Below are positions 26,009 to 37,814 of a stretch of 64,000 nt of DNA, in pieces. The DNA is from Aureimonas sp. AU22. Lineage in GTDB: Bacteria > Pseudomonadota > Alphaproteobacteria > Rhizobiales > Rhizobiaceae. The position numbers and the translations under genes were made by a program. Numbering within the stretch: position 1 is the stretch's first letter; every line of letters starts with the position of its first letter. The stretch is from assembly GCF_001463745.1 (NCBI RefSeq), contig NZ_BBWJ01000047.1, positions 1 to 64,000 on the forward strand, written 5' to 3'. The notes beneath the pieces are model-generated. The model was not told the DNA's origin. It made no database searches and saw nothing but the letters and a program-made list of their open reading frames with translations.

Positions 26009-26590
26009 ATGACATGCGAAGACAGTTGCCTGGAATCCGATAGCGACGACGAATGTCGGCTGACGACCCGTCGCCTCGTCCTGCGACAGGCTCGGCTCGA
26101 GGATGCGCCGGCCATCGCCGCCTTCGCCAACGACCTGCAGGTCGCGCAGATGACGTCGCGCATTCCCCATCCCTACGGGTTGAACGACGCGCGCACGTTC
26201 CTCTGCCAGGCGGAGGACGAACTGATCGTCGCCATCACCGCGCAGGGCGACGGCGCCTTTCTCGGCCTGTGCAGCCTCGAGGCGGCCGGTGCGCCGGGGA
26301 CCGCGGAACTCGGCTACTGGATCGGACGTCCGCATTGGGGCCGCGGCTATGCGACGGAGGCGGCGCAGGCGGCGATCGACTACGGCTTCGCGGTGCTGGA
26401 GCTCTCCGCGATCGAGGTCCGCTGCCGGGTCATCAACACGGGCTCGCGTCGAGTGATCCAGAAATGCGGCTTCGGCTATGTCGGGACCGGCATGTCGACG
26501 TCGCTCGCCGCCGGCCGGGTGGCCAGCGAGACGTATCGGATGGACCGGCGCACATGGCAGTCGCTGAAGAACTGGTCGACACCCCGATGA
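26009..26590 (+). CDS. GNAT N-acetyltransferase (RimJ/RimL type)
   Basis: A 193-residue acetyltransferase. After TTRRLVLRQARLEDAPAIAA come the GNAT strands ELGYWIGRPHWGRGYATEAA (acetyl-CoA loop Q/RxxGxG/A form) and IEVRCRVINTGSRRVIQKCG, the hallmark of the RimJ/RimL subgroup that acetylates protein N-termini or small amines. The ATG at 26009 has GGAGGGG upstream. A GNAT gene between rpmA and obgE is a standing feature of Rhizobiales genomes. The substrate is unknown. Confidence 0.85.
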   Translation: MTCEDSCLESDSDDECRLTTRRLVLRQARLEDAPAIAAFANDLQVAQMTSRIPHPYGLNDARTFLCQAEDELIVAITAQGDGAFLGLCSLEAAGAPGTAELGYWIGRPHWGRGYATEAAQAAIDYGFAVLELSAIEVRCRVINTGSRRVIQKCGFGYVGTGMSTSLAAGRVASETYRMDRRTWQSLKNWSTPR

Positions 26591-27144
26591 GGGCGAGCCG
26601 CCTCTCACGAACGGCGCTTGCCGTCATCGTCGTCCTGGCGAGCGGATCGACGTCCATGGCCGACGCGTTCACGCTCCGATCGTTCTTCGCCGGAAGGAGC
26701 GTCAGCGTGGGGGAGGTCCGCACGCTCGGGCTGTTCTCCGAGCAGTTCACCGCGCGCTTCGAGGGCAGGTCGTCCGGCGCGGTGATCGACCTCGACGAAC
26801 GGTTCCGCTTCGAGGACGGCGAGCGACTGCAGCGCTGGCACCTCGAGGAACGCGGCGGCCGGGTGAGCGGCACGGTGCGGACCGAGGACGGCGACGGGAG
26901 GCTCCAGGGCCCCTTCCCCGTTTCCGGCACGAGCGGGCCTCAAGGGGCGGTGCTGACCTATCGCGGGATCGCGCCGGGCGGCGGCCGGTTCGCGCTCGAC
27001 TTCCGCCATGAGATGAGCCCACGCGCCGGCGGCACGGTCGCGAACCGGGTGCGCGTCTCGCGCTTCGGGCTGCCGCTGGCAAGGGCCCGCGTCACCTTCA
27101 GCAAGAGCACAGAGGCGCTCGAGCCCCACGTTTCGGACCCTTGA
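26587..27144 (+). CDS. DUF3833-like protein with signal peptide
   Basis: A 185-residue protein overlapping the acetyltransferase stop by 4 bp (ATGA). The N-terminus MRASRLSRTALAVIVVLASG is a signal peptide. The mature part (LRSFFAGRSVSVGEV, FRFEDGERLQRWHLEERGGR, TVRTEDGDGRLQG) matches the DUF3833 lipocalin-like pattern, in which a FF-G-S/T start is followed by an F-DG-R-W motif. The function is unknown. It probably resides in the periplasm or, if processed as a lipoprotein, would need a Cys that I do not see. Confidence 0.75.
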   Translation: MRASRLSRTALAVIVVLASGSTSMADAFTLRSFFAGRSVSVGEVRTLGLFSEQFTARFEGRSSGAVIDLDERFRFEDGERLQRWHLEERGGRVSGTVRTEDGDGRLQGPFPVSGTSGPQGAVLTYRGIAPGGGRFALDFRHEMSPRAGGTVANRVRVSRFGLPLARARVTFSKSTEALEPHVSDP

Positions 27145-27177
27145 GCCCGAGCGTTCGAGTTCCACCGGCGCACATGA

Positions 27178-29442
<2,265 letters not shown>

Positions 29443-29453
<11 letters not shown>

Positions 29454-30717
29454 GGTTTCCGACCTCCCCGCTCTGATGGCCGACATTGGCGCGCGCGCCA
29501 AGGCGGCCGCCCGCATCCTCGCCCAGACACCGGGCGCGACCAAGGACGCGGCGCTTCGCGCCATGGCCGATGCGGTGGAAGCCGCCGTCCCCGGCATCCT
29601 CGCCGCCAACGCCGCGGATGTCGCTCGCGCGACGGTGGCCGGCATGGCGGCGTCCTTCGTGGACCGGCTGACGCTCGACGAGGGACGGATCGCCGCGATC
29701 GCCGCGGCGCTCCGCGACATCGCCGCCCTCCCCGATCCGGTCGGCGCGGTGACGGAAGCGTGGACGCGCCCCAACGGGCTGACGATCCGGCGTGTGCGCA
29801 CCCCCATCGGCACGATCGGCGTGATCTACGAAAGCCGCCCGAACGTCACGGCCGACGCCGGCGCGCTCTGCCTGAAGGCGGGCAATGCGGTGATCCTGCG
29901 CGGCGGCTCCGACTCCGCCGAGTCCTCGCGCGCGATCCACGCGGCTCTCGCGAAGGGCCTCGGGGCGGCCGGGCTGCCGGCGGACGCGATCCAGATCGTG
30001 CCCGTGTCCGACCGTGCGGCGGTCGGCGAGATGCTGGCGGGTCTTGGCGGCGCGATCGACGTGATCGTGCCGCGCGGCGGCCGCTCGCTGGTGGAGCGGG
30101 TGCAGCGCGACGCGCGCGTGCCGGTCTTCGCCCATCTCGAGGGGCTCTGCCACGTCTATGTCGACAAGGCGGCCGCGCTCGACATGGCCGTTGCCGTGAC
30201 GCTGAACTCCAAGATGCGGCGCACCGGCATCTGCGGCTCGGCCGAGACGCTTTTGGTGGACCGGGACGTCGCCGGAACACACCTCGCCCCGATCCTCGAC
30301 GCGCTGGTGGCCAACGGTTGCGAGGTGCGCGGCAGCGACGCCGTGCGCGCGATCTACCCGCAGGCAAACGCGGCGAGCAAGGAGGATTTCCGCACCGAGT
30401 ATCTCGATGCGATCATTTCGGTCGACATCGTCGATGGCGTCGAGGGCGCGATCGCCCACATTGCGCGATTTTCCTCCGGCCACACGGAGGCGATCGTGAC
30501 GCAGGATGCGGCGGCCGCCGAGCGCTTCTTCAACGCGGTCGATTCGGCGATCCTTCTCCACAACGCCTCCACCCAGTTCGCCGACGGCGGCGAGTTCGGT
30601 TTCGGCGGCGAGATCGGCATTGCGACAGGCAAGATGCACGCGCGCGGTCCGGTCGGCGTCGAGCAGTTGACCAGCTTCAACTACCGCGTTTCCGGCACGG
30701 GCCAGCTTCGGCCTTGA
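29443..30717 (+). CDS. proA: Gamma-glutamyl phosphate reductase
   Basis: A 424-residue aldehyde dehydrogenase-fold enzyme that reduces glutamyl-5-phosphate to the semialdehyde using NADPH. Visible motifs include [20 protein letters not shown], catalytic Cys in [19 protein letters not shown] and the C-terminal [20 protein letters not shown]. It is in one transcription unit with obgE and proB, and nadD follows with an overlap. Confidence 0.96.
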
Positions 30718-31352
30718 AGATCGACACGCCGCAGGCGCCGAGCCCCGACGATCTGAGAATGCCCCCGGCGCCCGCCGGTCTGCGGGTCGGCCTTTTCGGC
30801 GGTTCGTTCGACCCCCCGCACGAAGGCCATCTCCTTGTCGCCGAGACGGCGCTACGCCGCCTGCGTCTCGACCGGTTGTGGTGGATCGTCAGCCCCGGCA
30901 ATCCGCTGAAGGCGGGCCGCCCCCCGGCCCCGCTGGCGGAGCGTCTCGCCCTGTGCCGCCGGCTCGCCGAGGACCGGCGCATCGTGGTCACCGCCTTCGA
31001 GGCGTCCCACCATATCCGCTACACGGCCGACATGGTGGACCTCGTGCTGACCCACCGGCCGACGGCGCGCTTCGTTTGGGTCATGGGCGCCGACAACCTG
31101 GCGACCTTCCACCGCTGGCAGTCCTGGCGCGAGATCGCCGCCCGGCTGCCGCTTGCGGTGGTGGACAGGCCGGGCGCGACGCTCGCACCCCTGTCGTCGC
31201 CGGCCGCGCGCGCGCTCGCATCCGGTCGCCTGCCGGAAGCGGACGCACGCCTCCTGCCGGGGCTCGATCCGCCGGCCTGGACCTTTCTGCACGGACGACG
31301 CTCCACTCTGTCGTCCACACGCCTACGGGAGACGGCACCCCGCTCGTCTTGA
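30714..31352 (+). CDS. nadD: Nicotinate-nucleotide adenylyltransferase
   Basis: A 212-residue nucleotidyl transferase of NAD synthesis that joins nicotinate mononucleotide with ATP. The signature [16 protein letters not shown] holds the HxGH motif, [11 protein letters not shown] binds substrate, and the C-terminus has the ISSTxxR-like [10 protein letters not shown]. The TTG at 30714 overlaps the proA stop and gives translational coupling; the ATG at 30759 would shorten the leader by 15 residues without loss of domain. I prefer the TTG but am not sure. Confidence 0.9.
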   Translation: MKIDTPQAPSPDDLRMPPAPAGLRVGLFGGSFDPPHEGHLLVAETALRRLRLDRLWWIVSPGNPLKAGRPPAPLAERLALCRRLAEDRRIVVTAFEASHHIRYTADMVDLVLTHRPTARFVWVMGADNLATFHRWQSWREIAARLPLAVVDRPGATLAPLSSPAARALASGRLPEADARLLPGLDPPAWTFLHGRRSTLSSTRLRETAPRSS

Positions 31353-31444
31353 AAGGGTCATCGATCCTTGCCACTTTACTTGAAAGGTGGAAGTGAAGCT
31401 CCACCCCAACGCTCGAAAGGAGCAGTTAGCTGATCCCCGCTGCA

Positions 31445-31837
31445 TTGAACGACGACGTCGAAACCCTTGCGCCCGGGCGCGATACGACGCCCACCGCGCG
31501 TCCGATGATCGACCTCGTGACCTCGAGCCTGGACGACTCCAAGGCGGAAGAGGTCGTCGCGATCGACCTGAGGACCAAGTCCGCCCTCGCCGACCACATG
31601 GTCATCGCGTCCGGCCGGTCGAACCGACACGTCTCCGCCGTCGCCGACCATCTGATCCGCGACCTGAAGGAAGCCGGGCACGGCAATCCCAAGGTCGAAG
31701 GCCTGCAGAACGGCGACTGGGTCCTGATCGACGCGGGCGACATCATCGTCCACATCTTCCGTCCCGAGGTCCGCTCCTTCTACAACATCGAGAAGATGTG
31801 GAGCATCGTGGATACCGGCGAGGCGGCCGGACGGTGA
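31445..31837 (+). CDS. rsfS: Ribosome silencing factor RsfS
   Basis: A 130-residue RsfS/Iojap protein, which binds L14 and blocks subunit joining under nutrient limitation. Motifs: LDDSKAEEVVAIDLRTKSAL, MVIASGRSNRHVSAVADHL and GDWVLIDAGDIIVHIF. The start is probably the TTG at 31445; an ATG at 31505, just before the conserved region, is possible. It stands between nadD and rlmH in the standard Rhizobiales order. Confidence 0.93.
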   Translation: MNDDVETLAPGRDTTPTARPMIDLVTSSLDDSKAEEVVAIDLRTKSALADHMVIASGRSNRHVSAVADHLIRDLKEAGHGNPKVEGLQNGDWVLIDAGDIIVHIFRPEVRSFYNIEKMWSIVDTGEAAGR

Positions 31838-31869
31838 TCCGGCATCGGTTCGCCCGGGCGGTCTGAGGC

Positions 31870-32352
31870 GTGAAGCTCTGGATCGTCGCGGTCGGTCGCA
31901 TGAAGGCCGGCCCCGAACAGGAACTGGCTGCGCGATACATCGACCGCCTGCGCAAGAGTGGGGCGCCGCTCGGTCTTGAATGGGGCGGCGTGGTCGAGCT
32001 CGCGGAAGCCCGGCAGAGCACGGTGGCGGAGCGCAAGCGCGACGAAGCGGCTCGCATCGAAGCCGCCCTGCCCGGCAACGCCGCATTCCTCGTCCTCGAC
32101 GAGACCGGTCGCACGCCGAGTTCGCCCGAGTTCTCAGGGGAGATCGCACGGTTTCGCGACGAAGGCACGCGCGACCTCGCCTTCGTGATCGGCGGGCCGG
32201 ACGGCCTCCTGCCCGAACTGCGCGAGCGCGCCCATAAGGCGGTCGCGTTCGGCCGCCTCACGCTGCCGCACCAGATCGTTCGCATCCTGCTGGCCGAGCA
32301 GCTCTACCGCGCGACCACGATCCTGTCCGGCCATCCCTACCACCGGTCGTGA
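31870..32352 (+). CDS. rlmH: 23S rRNA (pseudouridine-1915-N3)-methyltransferase RlmH
   Basis: A 160-residue SPOUT methyltransferase. The trefoil-knot motifs are FVIGGPDGLLPELRERAH and LTLPHQIVRILLAEQLYRA, ending GHPYHRS, the conserved C-terminal tail that contacts the ribosome. It starts with GTG at 31870, 33 bp after rsfS. It acts on assembled 70S ribosomes at position 1915 of the 23S rRNA helix 69. Confidence 0.95.
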   Translation: MKLWIVAVGRMKAGPEQELAARYIDRLRKSGAPLGLEWGGVVELAEARQSTVAERKRDEAARIEAALPGNAAFLVLDETGRTPSSPEFSGEIARFRDEGTRDLAFVIGGPDGLLPELRERAHKAVAFGRLTLPHQIVRILLAEQLYRATTILSGHPYHRS

Positions 32353-32567
32353 CGCATCGCTTCCGGTGCAACGCTGCAACATCGCCATGGAAATTAGCCA
32401 CTTGGCCGCGGGACGCCGCAACCTCGCCCGTTTCGCCTGCGAGATCGCCAGCACCGACGCGGGCCGATCCCGCATGGTTGATGAAATCTTAAGGTCCTGC
32501 CGCTACGGTCTCGGCGATGGAGCGCGTCGCGGGACGAGGATACCGGTTGCACATCAGGTTGGGGGCC

Positions 32568-34013
32568 ATGCGGCGAGGAGCCGGAACGGGCGTGGCGGGG
32601 TTGGCGCTCCTCCTCGCGCTGTCGGCCGCCACTGCGGCCCTCTCCGCGCCGGACGGCGCGCGGTCGTCAAAGGACGACACCGTGCCCAGCGCCGCGGCGC
32701 TCGCCGCCCGCCAGGCCGGCACCCAGGCGGAACTCGACCGCATCACCTCGGAATTGCGCCGCTCGAAGGAACTGACGCAGCGTCTCGACGCGGAGATGGC
32801 CGCCCTCGCGTCGGACCGCGACCGCATCCGCGAGGCGACCATCTCGGCGGCGGCCGAGCAGAAGCGCATCTCTGCCGAGATCACGGCGTCCGAGGGGCGG
32901 CTGGAGTCGCTCGTCGGTCAGGAGACGGGGGTCAAGGCCTCGCTTCGCGAGCGGCGCGGTGTCCTCGCCGAAGTGCTGGCCGCGCTGGAGCGCATGGGCC
33001 GCGCGCCGCCGCCCGCCCTTCTCGTGAAGCCGGGCGACGCGCTCGGCTCCGTGCGGAGCGCCATTCTCCTCGGCGCGGTGGTGCCGGAGATGCGCAGCGA
33101 GACCGAACGCCTCGTGGCGGACCTCACCCGTCTCACCACGATCCGCCAGGCGCTGGAGGGAGAACGCACCCGGCTCGCCGACGCCCGTCGCCAGGGCGAG
33201 GAGGAGGCGGCGAGGCTCGAACGCCTGTTCACCGAGAAGCAGAAGCTCGAGGCCGAGGGCCGCGGACGGATCGGCGAGGAAAACCGTCGCGCCGCCGAAC
33301 TCGCCACGCAGGCGACCACGCTGCAGGACCTGATCGCCTCGCTGGAGACGGAAGCCGAGCGCGCCCGCCAGGACGAGGCCCAGCGGCAACGTATCGCAGC
33401 CGAGGCGGAAGCGGAGCGCCAGCGCGTGGCGAGCGAGGCCGCAGAGGCTGCTCCGACCGGGACGGAAGGGCGAATGGCGCACGCGCCGTCCGCCGAGGAG
33501 CCGCCCCGCACCTACGACGTTGCCGCGCTGCGCAAGGAAATGACGAAACTGGAGCCCACCGCCCCATTTTCGACATTGAAGAAGAGCCTCGTCACGCCCG
33601 TATCCGGGACCCTTGTCCGCGGCTTCGGGCAGAAGGACGATCTCGGGCGGCCGTCGTCGGGAATCCTCCTGGCTGCGCGGGCCGGGGATCTGGTGACGGC
33701 GCCAGCGGAAGGCCATATCCTCTATGCGGGACCGTTCCGCTCTTACGGGCAACTCTTGATCCTGAATGCGGGCGGTGGCTATCATATCGTGTTGGCCGGC
33801 ATGAGCCGGATCGATGTTGCGGTGGGACAGTTCGTCCTCGCCGGAGAGCCCCTGGCGGCAATGGGGGCTCTGCGGATCGCAAGTGCGGCGGAAGCGGACG
33901 TGTCGAATGCCGAACCCTCGCTCTACGTGGAATTTCGTAAGGACGGGAAACCGGTCGATCCGAACCCTTGGTGGGCGGATGGATCATCTGGAAGGACGAG
34001 GAATGATACGTAA
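32568..34013 (+). CDS. Murein hydrolase activator, EnvC-like (degenerate M23 domain)
   Basis: A 481-residue periplasmic protein. The signal peptide (GVAGLALLLALSAATAALSA) is followed by long coiled coils (residues about 45-300, rich in Glu, Arg, Ala) and a C-terminal LytM/M23 domain (VSGTLVRGFGQKDDLGR; APAEGHILYAGPFRSYGQLL). The zinc ligands of active M23 enzymes are missing: the HxxxD motif is replaced by SSGILLA and the HxH by YHIVLAG. This is expected of EnvC, which activates amidases at the division septum rather than cutting peptidoglycan. The ATG at 32568 gives a proper signal sequence; the ATG at 32517 would add 17 residues. ctpA overlaps its 3' end by 11 bp. Confidence 0.88.
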   Translation: MRRGAGTGVAGLALLLALSAATAALSAPDGARSSKDDTVPSAAALAARQAGTQAELDRITSELRRSKELTQRLDAEMAALASDRDRIREATISAAAEQKRISAEITASEGRLESLVGQETGVKASLRERRGVLAEVLAALERMGRAPPPALLVKPGDALGSVRSAILLGAVVPEMRSETERLVADLTRLTTIRQALEGERTRLADARRQGEEEAARLERLFTEKQKLEAEGRGRIGEENRRAAELATQATTLQDLIASLETEAERARQDEAQRQRIAAEAEAERQRVASEAAEAAPTGTEGRMAHAPSAEEPPRTYDVAALRKEMTKLEPTAPFSTLKKSLVTPVSGTLVRGFGQKDDLGRPSSGILLAARAGDLVTAPAEGHILYAGPFRSYGQLLILNAGGGYHIVLAGMSRIDVAVGQFVLAGEPLAAMGALRIASAAEADVSNAEPSLYVEFRKDGKPVDPNPWWADGSSGRTRNDT

Positions 34014-35349
34014 GCTCTCCATTCTCTTCGCGGGAGCGCTTCTGGGTGCCACCGCGATGACGGCCTTCGTCGGACCGCACGCAGGCGTCGCCAATGCAGC
34101 CGGGTCGGACACCTATCGCCAGCTCGCCATCTTCGGAGACGTGTTCGAGCGCGTGCGCGCGCAGTACGTCGACGTTCCCGACGACCAGAAGCTGATCGAG
34201 ACCGCCATCAACGGCATGCTGACCTCGCTCGACCCGCACTCGAGCTACATGAACGCCAAGGAAACGGCGGACATGCGCACGGAGACGCGCGGCGAGTTCG
34301 GCGGCCTCGGCATCGAGGTCACGATGGAGAACGAGCTGGTCAAGGTCATCTCGCCCTTCGACGGCACCCCGGCCGACAAGGCCGGCGTCCTGGCGGGCGA
34401 CATGATCGCCGAGATCAACGGCGAGCAGGTGCGCGGCCTGTCCCTCGCCGAGGCGGTCGAGAAGATGAAGGGCGAGATCGGCACCTCGGTCGATCTGACG
34501 ATTATCCGCGAAGGGGCGGCCCAGCCCGTGCGGCTCAAGATCGAGCGCGCCGAGATCAAGGTTCCGTCCGTACGCCATACGGTCGAGAACGACGTCGGCT
34601 ACATCAAGCTCCTGCGCTTCAACGAACAGACCACCTCCGGCATGGAGGAGGCGATCGCCGACATCAAGTCCAAGATCCCGGCCGACAAGCTCAAGGGCTA
34701 CGTCCTGGACCTGCGCCGCAATCCGGGCGGGCTGCTCGACGAGGCCGTCAGCGTTTCCGACGCCTTCCTCCAGAACGGCGAGATCGTCTCGACCCGCGGC
34801 CGCAACGCCGAGGAAACCCGGCGCTACAACGCCCGTTCGGGCGACGACATCGACGGCAAGCCGCTCGTGGTGCTCGTCAACGGTGGTTCGGCCTCGGCGT
34901 CGGAGATCGTCGCCGGCGCCCTGCAGGACCAGAAGCGCGGAACGGTCGTCGGCTCGCGCTCCTTCGGCAAGGGTTCCGTCCAGACCATCATCCCGCTGGG
35001 CGCCAACGGCGCGCTGCGCCTGACCACGGCCCTCTACTACACGCCGTCCGGCTCCTCGATCCAGGGCCGCGGCATCCGGCCGGACATCGAGGTCGATCAG
35101 CCCCTGCCCGAGGAGATCAAGGCGCAGATGGGCCTGAAGGCCGACGAGGACCTCAAGGTGGGCGAAGCGTCGCTGCGCGGCCACATCAAGGGCGCCGAGG
35201 AAGACGAAGAGGGCTCCGGCTCGCTCGACTACGTGCCGCCGGAGGCCAAGGACGACCTTCAGCTGCAATACGCCTACGACCTTCTGCGCGGCGTGAAGAC
35301 CAACGCGGCCTTCCCGCCGAAGCAGGACACAGCCTCGGCGGCCAACTGA
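34003..35349 (+). CDS. ctpA: C-terminal processing peptidase (S41), CtpA-type
   Basis: A 448-residue secreted serine protease. The signal sequence LSILFAGALLGATAMTAF is followed by a PDZ domain (GLGIEVTMENELVKVISPFD; GDMIAEINGEQVRGLSLAEA) and the S41 core. The catalytic Ser is in GGSASASEIVAGALQD and the Lys in SRSFGKGSVQTIIPL. CtpA-type proteases degrade periplasmic substrates, among them cell-wall hydrolases. Coupling to the EnvC-like gene is conserved across alphaproteobacteria. The ATG at 34003 has GAAGGACGAGG upstream. A perfect terminator follows its stop. Confidence 0.95.
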   Translation: MIRKLSILFAGALLGATAMTAFVGPHAGVANAAGSDTYRQLAIFGDVFERVRAQYVDVPDDQKLIETAINGMLTSLDPHSSYMNAKETADMRTETRGEFGGLGIEVTMENELVKVISPFDGTPADKAGVLAGDMIAEINGEQVRGLSLAEAVEKMKGEIGTSVDLTIIREGAAQPVRLKIERAEIKVPSVRHTVENDVGYIKLLRFNEQTTSGMEEAIADIKSKIPADKLKGYVLDLRRNPGGLLDEAVSVSDAFLQNGEIVSTRGRNAEETRRYNARSGDDIDGKPLVVLVNGGSASASEIVAGALQDQKRGTVVGSRSFGKGSVQTIIPLGANGALRLTTALYYTPSGSSIQGRGIRPDIEVDQPLPEEIKAQMGLKADEDLKVGEASLRGHIKGAEEDEEGSGSLDYVPPEAKDDLQLQYAYDLLRGVKTNAAFPPKQDTASAAN

Positions 35350-35369
35350 TCGGCGCCGACGAGATCGGA

Positions 35370-35397
35370 GGCCCCGGCGGAAACGCCGGGGCCTTTT
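35370..35397 (+). terminator. Rho-independent terminator after ctpA
   Basis: A perfect 10-bp stem GGCCCCGGCG / CGCCGGGGCC with GAAA tetraloop and a following TTTT, 20 bp after the ctpA stop codon. Confidence 0.9.
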
Positions 35398-35443
35398 CGT
35401 TTGGCCAAAGCTCCGATCCAGTCTTGCGTCCTATGAAGGACGT

Positions 35444-36616
35444 ATGCGTGAAGAGCTCTACCGCCCCCTCGGCCAGACCCTCGCCCCCGTCGCCGGGCCG
35501 CCCCGACGATCGCACGGGGCCCGGGTCGGTGCGGCCTGCGCCTTGGCGCTGGTCGCCGCCGGGTCGGCCTTCACCGCCCTGACGCAACCGGGCTTCGCTC
35601 CGACCCCGCCCTCCTCCGTCGAGATTGCCGAAACGGTGGCGGAAAAGGTGGCCGAGCCGACCGTGCGCCAGCCCAACGTCCTGCGCATGGAGCCGGGCGG
35701 CGGCTTCACCATCTCCGACGCCGAGGGGCAGCGACCGCTCGTCGACGACGCCAATCCGATGACCGGATCGATCCGCGTTCTGGAGCCCGGCTCGCTGCGC
35801 CAGCCGGCAGCCTTTTCCCACCTGCCGGAACAGGCGCTCCTGGAAGCGACGGATTTCGGTCCGCTGCCCGTGCGCGGCACCGACGGGCGTCGCCCCCTCG
35901 ACGTCTATGCCGGCGCCTCGTCAAGTAACGGGGGCACGCGCATCGCCATCGTGGTCGGCGGTCTCGGCGTCAGCCAGAGCGGCTCGATGCGCGCGGTCGA
36001 GGAACTCCCCCCCGGCGTCACCCTGGCCTTCGCGGCCGAGGGCAACAGCCTCGACCGCTGGCTGCAGGCGGGGCGACGCAGCGGTCACGAGATCCTGCTG
36101 CAGGCGCCGATGGAGCCCTTCGGCTTTCCCGACGTCTCCGCTGGACCGCATACGCTGCGGGTCGCCGATGCCGCCGCCGGACGGCTCGACGACCTGCACT
36201 GGTCGATGGGACGGATCACCAACTATGTCGGCGTCATGAACTACATGGGCGCGCGGCTCAACGCCGACCCGTCCGCGCTGCAGCCCTTCCTGGGCGAGCT
36301 TTCGAAGCGCGGTCTCCTCTATCTCGACGACGGCACTTCGCTGCGCTCCGAGGCGCGCGACGTGGCCCTGGCCAACGGCACGCCCTTCGCCTCCGCCGAC
36401 CTCGTAATCGACGCCGAACGCGAGCCGGACGCCATCGTGCGCCAGCTCGACGTGCTCGAGCGCATCGCACGTGCGAAGGGTACGGCGATCGGTACCGCCA
36501 GCGCCTTCGATGCCTCGATCGACGGCATCAAGCGCTGGGTCGCGGAGGCAGCGGCGCGGGGCATCGAGGTCGTTCCGGTGTCGGCGCTGGCCTTCGATCC
36601 GGAGGCGCGCAGCTGA
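35444..36616 (+). CDS. Divergent polysaccharide deacetylase family protein (DUF610/YibQ)
   Basis: A 390-residue protein with an N-terminal membrane anchor or signal (GAACALALVAAGSAFTAL), a variable linker of about 110 residues and a C-terminal NodB-like barrel (RIAIVVGGLGVSQSGSMRAV; EILLQAPMEPFGFPD; GMGx region as MGRITNYVGVMNYMGARLN; KRGLLYLDDGTSL). Divergent deacetylases of this group commonly follow ctpA/EnvC genes and are thought to act on the envelope; the catalytic activity is not established. Confidence 0.88.
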   Translation: MREELYRPLGQTLAPVAGPPRRSHGARVGAACALALVAAGSAFTALTQPGFAPTPPSSVEIAETVAEKVAEPTVRQPNVLRMEPGGGFTISDAEGQRPLVDDANPMTGSIRVLEPGSLRQPAAFSHLPEQALLEATDFGPLPVRGTDGRRPLDVYAGASSSNGGTRIAIVVGGLGVSQSGSMRAVEELPPGVTLAFAAEGNSLDRWLQAGRRSGHEILLQAPMEPFGFPDVSAGPHTLRVADAAAGRLDDLHWSMGRITNYVGVMNYMGARLNADPSALQPFLGELSKRGLLYLDDGTSLRSEARDVALANGTPFASADLVIDAEREPDAIVRQLDVLERIARAKGTAIGTASAFDASIDGIKRWVAEAAARGIEVVPVSALAFDPEARS

Positions 36617-36698
36617 CCTAGCGGCAGCAAATGACGGTGGCGGCGTTTCTCCGAGGCGGCGAATGCGTTAGCATTTGCGAAAGAACTTCGGAGTCCGC

Positions 36699-37214
36699 AT
36701 GTCCACGTCCCACGATTCGCTTCCCTACCGTCCCTGCGTCGGCATCCTGGTGCTGAATGCCGATGGCAAGGTTTTCGTCGGACGCCGCATCGCCGAGCCG
36801 AAGGGCGAGATGGACGGTGCCTCGCAGCTCTGGCAGATGCCGCAGGGCGGGATCGACGAAGGCGAGGATGCGCTCGTGGCGGCCAAGCGCGAGCTCTACG
36901 AGGAAACGGGCATCCGATCCGTCTCGCTGCTCGGCACCACCGACGGCTGGATCCGCTACGACCTTCCGCCCGAGCTCGTCGGCATCGCCCTGAAGGGGCG
37001 CTTTCGCGGCCAGATGCAGAAGTGGTTCGCCTTCCGCTTCGAAGGCGAGGACAGCGAGGTGCAGATCGATCCGCCGCCGGGCGATCACCCGGCCGAGTTC
37101 AGCGAGTGGGCCTGGATGTCCATGGACGAGGTTCTGGACCTCATCGTGCCCTTCAAGCGCGGTGTCTACGACGAGGTGATCGCTGCCTTCCGGCACCTGG
37201 AAGCCGCACGATGA
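36699..37214 (+). CDS. rppH: RNA pyrophosphohydrolase RppH
   Basis: A 171-residue Nudix hydrolase. The Nudix box is [20 protein letters not shown] plus TGI, complete in its Glu residues. [20 protein letters not shown] and [15 protein letters not shown] are hallmarks of RppH (rather than other Nudix proteins), which removes pyrophosphate from mRNA 5' ends to start decay. The ATG at 36699 has CGGAG upstream; an earlier TTG (36675) is less likely. It overlaps the next gene by 4 bp. Confidence 0.93.
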   Translation: MSTSHDSLPYRPCVGILVLNADGKVFVGRRIAEPKGEMDGASQLWQMPQGGIDEGEDALVAAKRELYEETGIRSVSLLGTTDGWIRYDLPPELVGIALKGRFRGQMQKWFAFRFEGEDSEVQIDPPPGDHPAEFSEWAWMSMDEVLDLIVPFKRGVYDEVIAAFRHLEAAR

Positions 37215-37732
37215 CCAGCGCGGACAAGCGGCGCCTCGTGATCCGCGAGATGGCGCACAGCGAGTTGCTGTTCGTCGAGACGATCCACGCTTCGGCATTT
37301 GGCCGCGACGAGGAAGCTCGCCTGCCCCACGCGATCATCTCCGCCGGGCACGACGTGATCTCGGTCGTTGCGGTCGATGGAGACTACTTCGTCGCGCATG
37401 CCCTGTTCACGGCCCTGGAGGGCGCCGATCGCGCCCTGGCTTTGGGTCCCGTCGCCGTCGTGCCGGACCGGCAGGGCGAAGGGATCGGTGCGAGACTGGT
37501 TCGATTCGGGCTGGATCTTGCTCGCGAGCGCGGCTGGCGCTCCGTCTTCGTGCTTGGAGAGCCCGGCTTCTACGGCCGCCTCGGCTTTCGCGCCCAACTC
37601 GCCAAAGGCGCCGTCGTGCCTTGGGCGGGGCCGAACTTTCAGGCCTTGGAGCTTGTGCCCGGCGCCCTCGACGGCTGGTCCGGTGTGCTCGTCTATCCCG
37701 AGGCGTTCACCCCCGGCGACGAACAGGACTAG
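37211..37732 (+). CDS. GNAT N-acetyltransferase
   Basis: A 173-residue GNAT protein overlapping rppH by ATGA. The acetyl-CoA motif is [20 protein letters not shown], followed by the strand-helix pair [20 protein letters not shown]. It resembles the YhbS-like group of predicted acetyltransferases. The substrate is unknown. The bidirectional terminator at 37754-37785 ends this unit. Confidence 0.85.
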   Translation: MTSADKRRLVIREMAHSELLFVETIHASAFGRDEEARLPHAIISAGHDVISVVAVDGDYFVAHALFTALEGADRALALGPVAVVPDRQGEGIGARLVRFGLDLARERGWRSVFVLGEPGFYGRLGFRAQLAKGAVVPWAGPNFQALELVPGALDGWSGVLVYPEAFTPGDEQD

Positions 37733-37753
37733 GCGACGAGCCTTCGAAACGAG

Positions 37754-37785
37754 AAAGGCCCGGATGCTGCTGCACCCGGGCCTTT
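37754..37785. terminator. Bidirectional terminator between the acetyltransferase gene and atpC
   Basis: AAAGGCCCGG and CCGGGCCTTT form a perfect 10-bp stem with a 12-nt loop. The A/T ends of the arms give a T-run on both strands, so it can stop both converging transcripts (the rppH unit on plus, the atp operon on minus). Confidence 0.85.
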
Positions 37786-37814
37786 CGCTGTCAGGGTTCG
37801 CCGACGGAGCGCGA

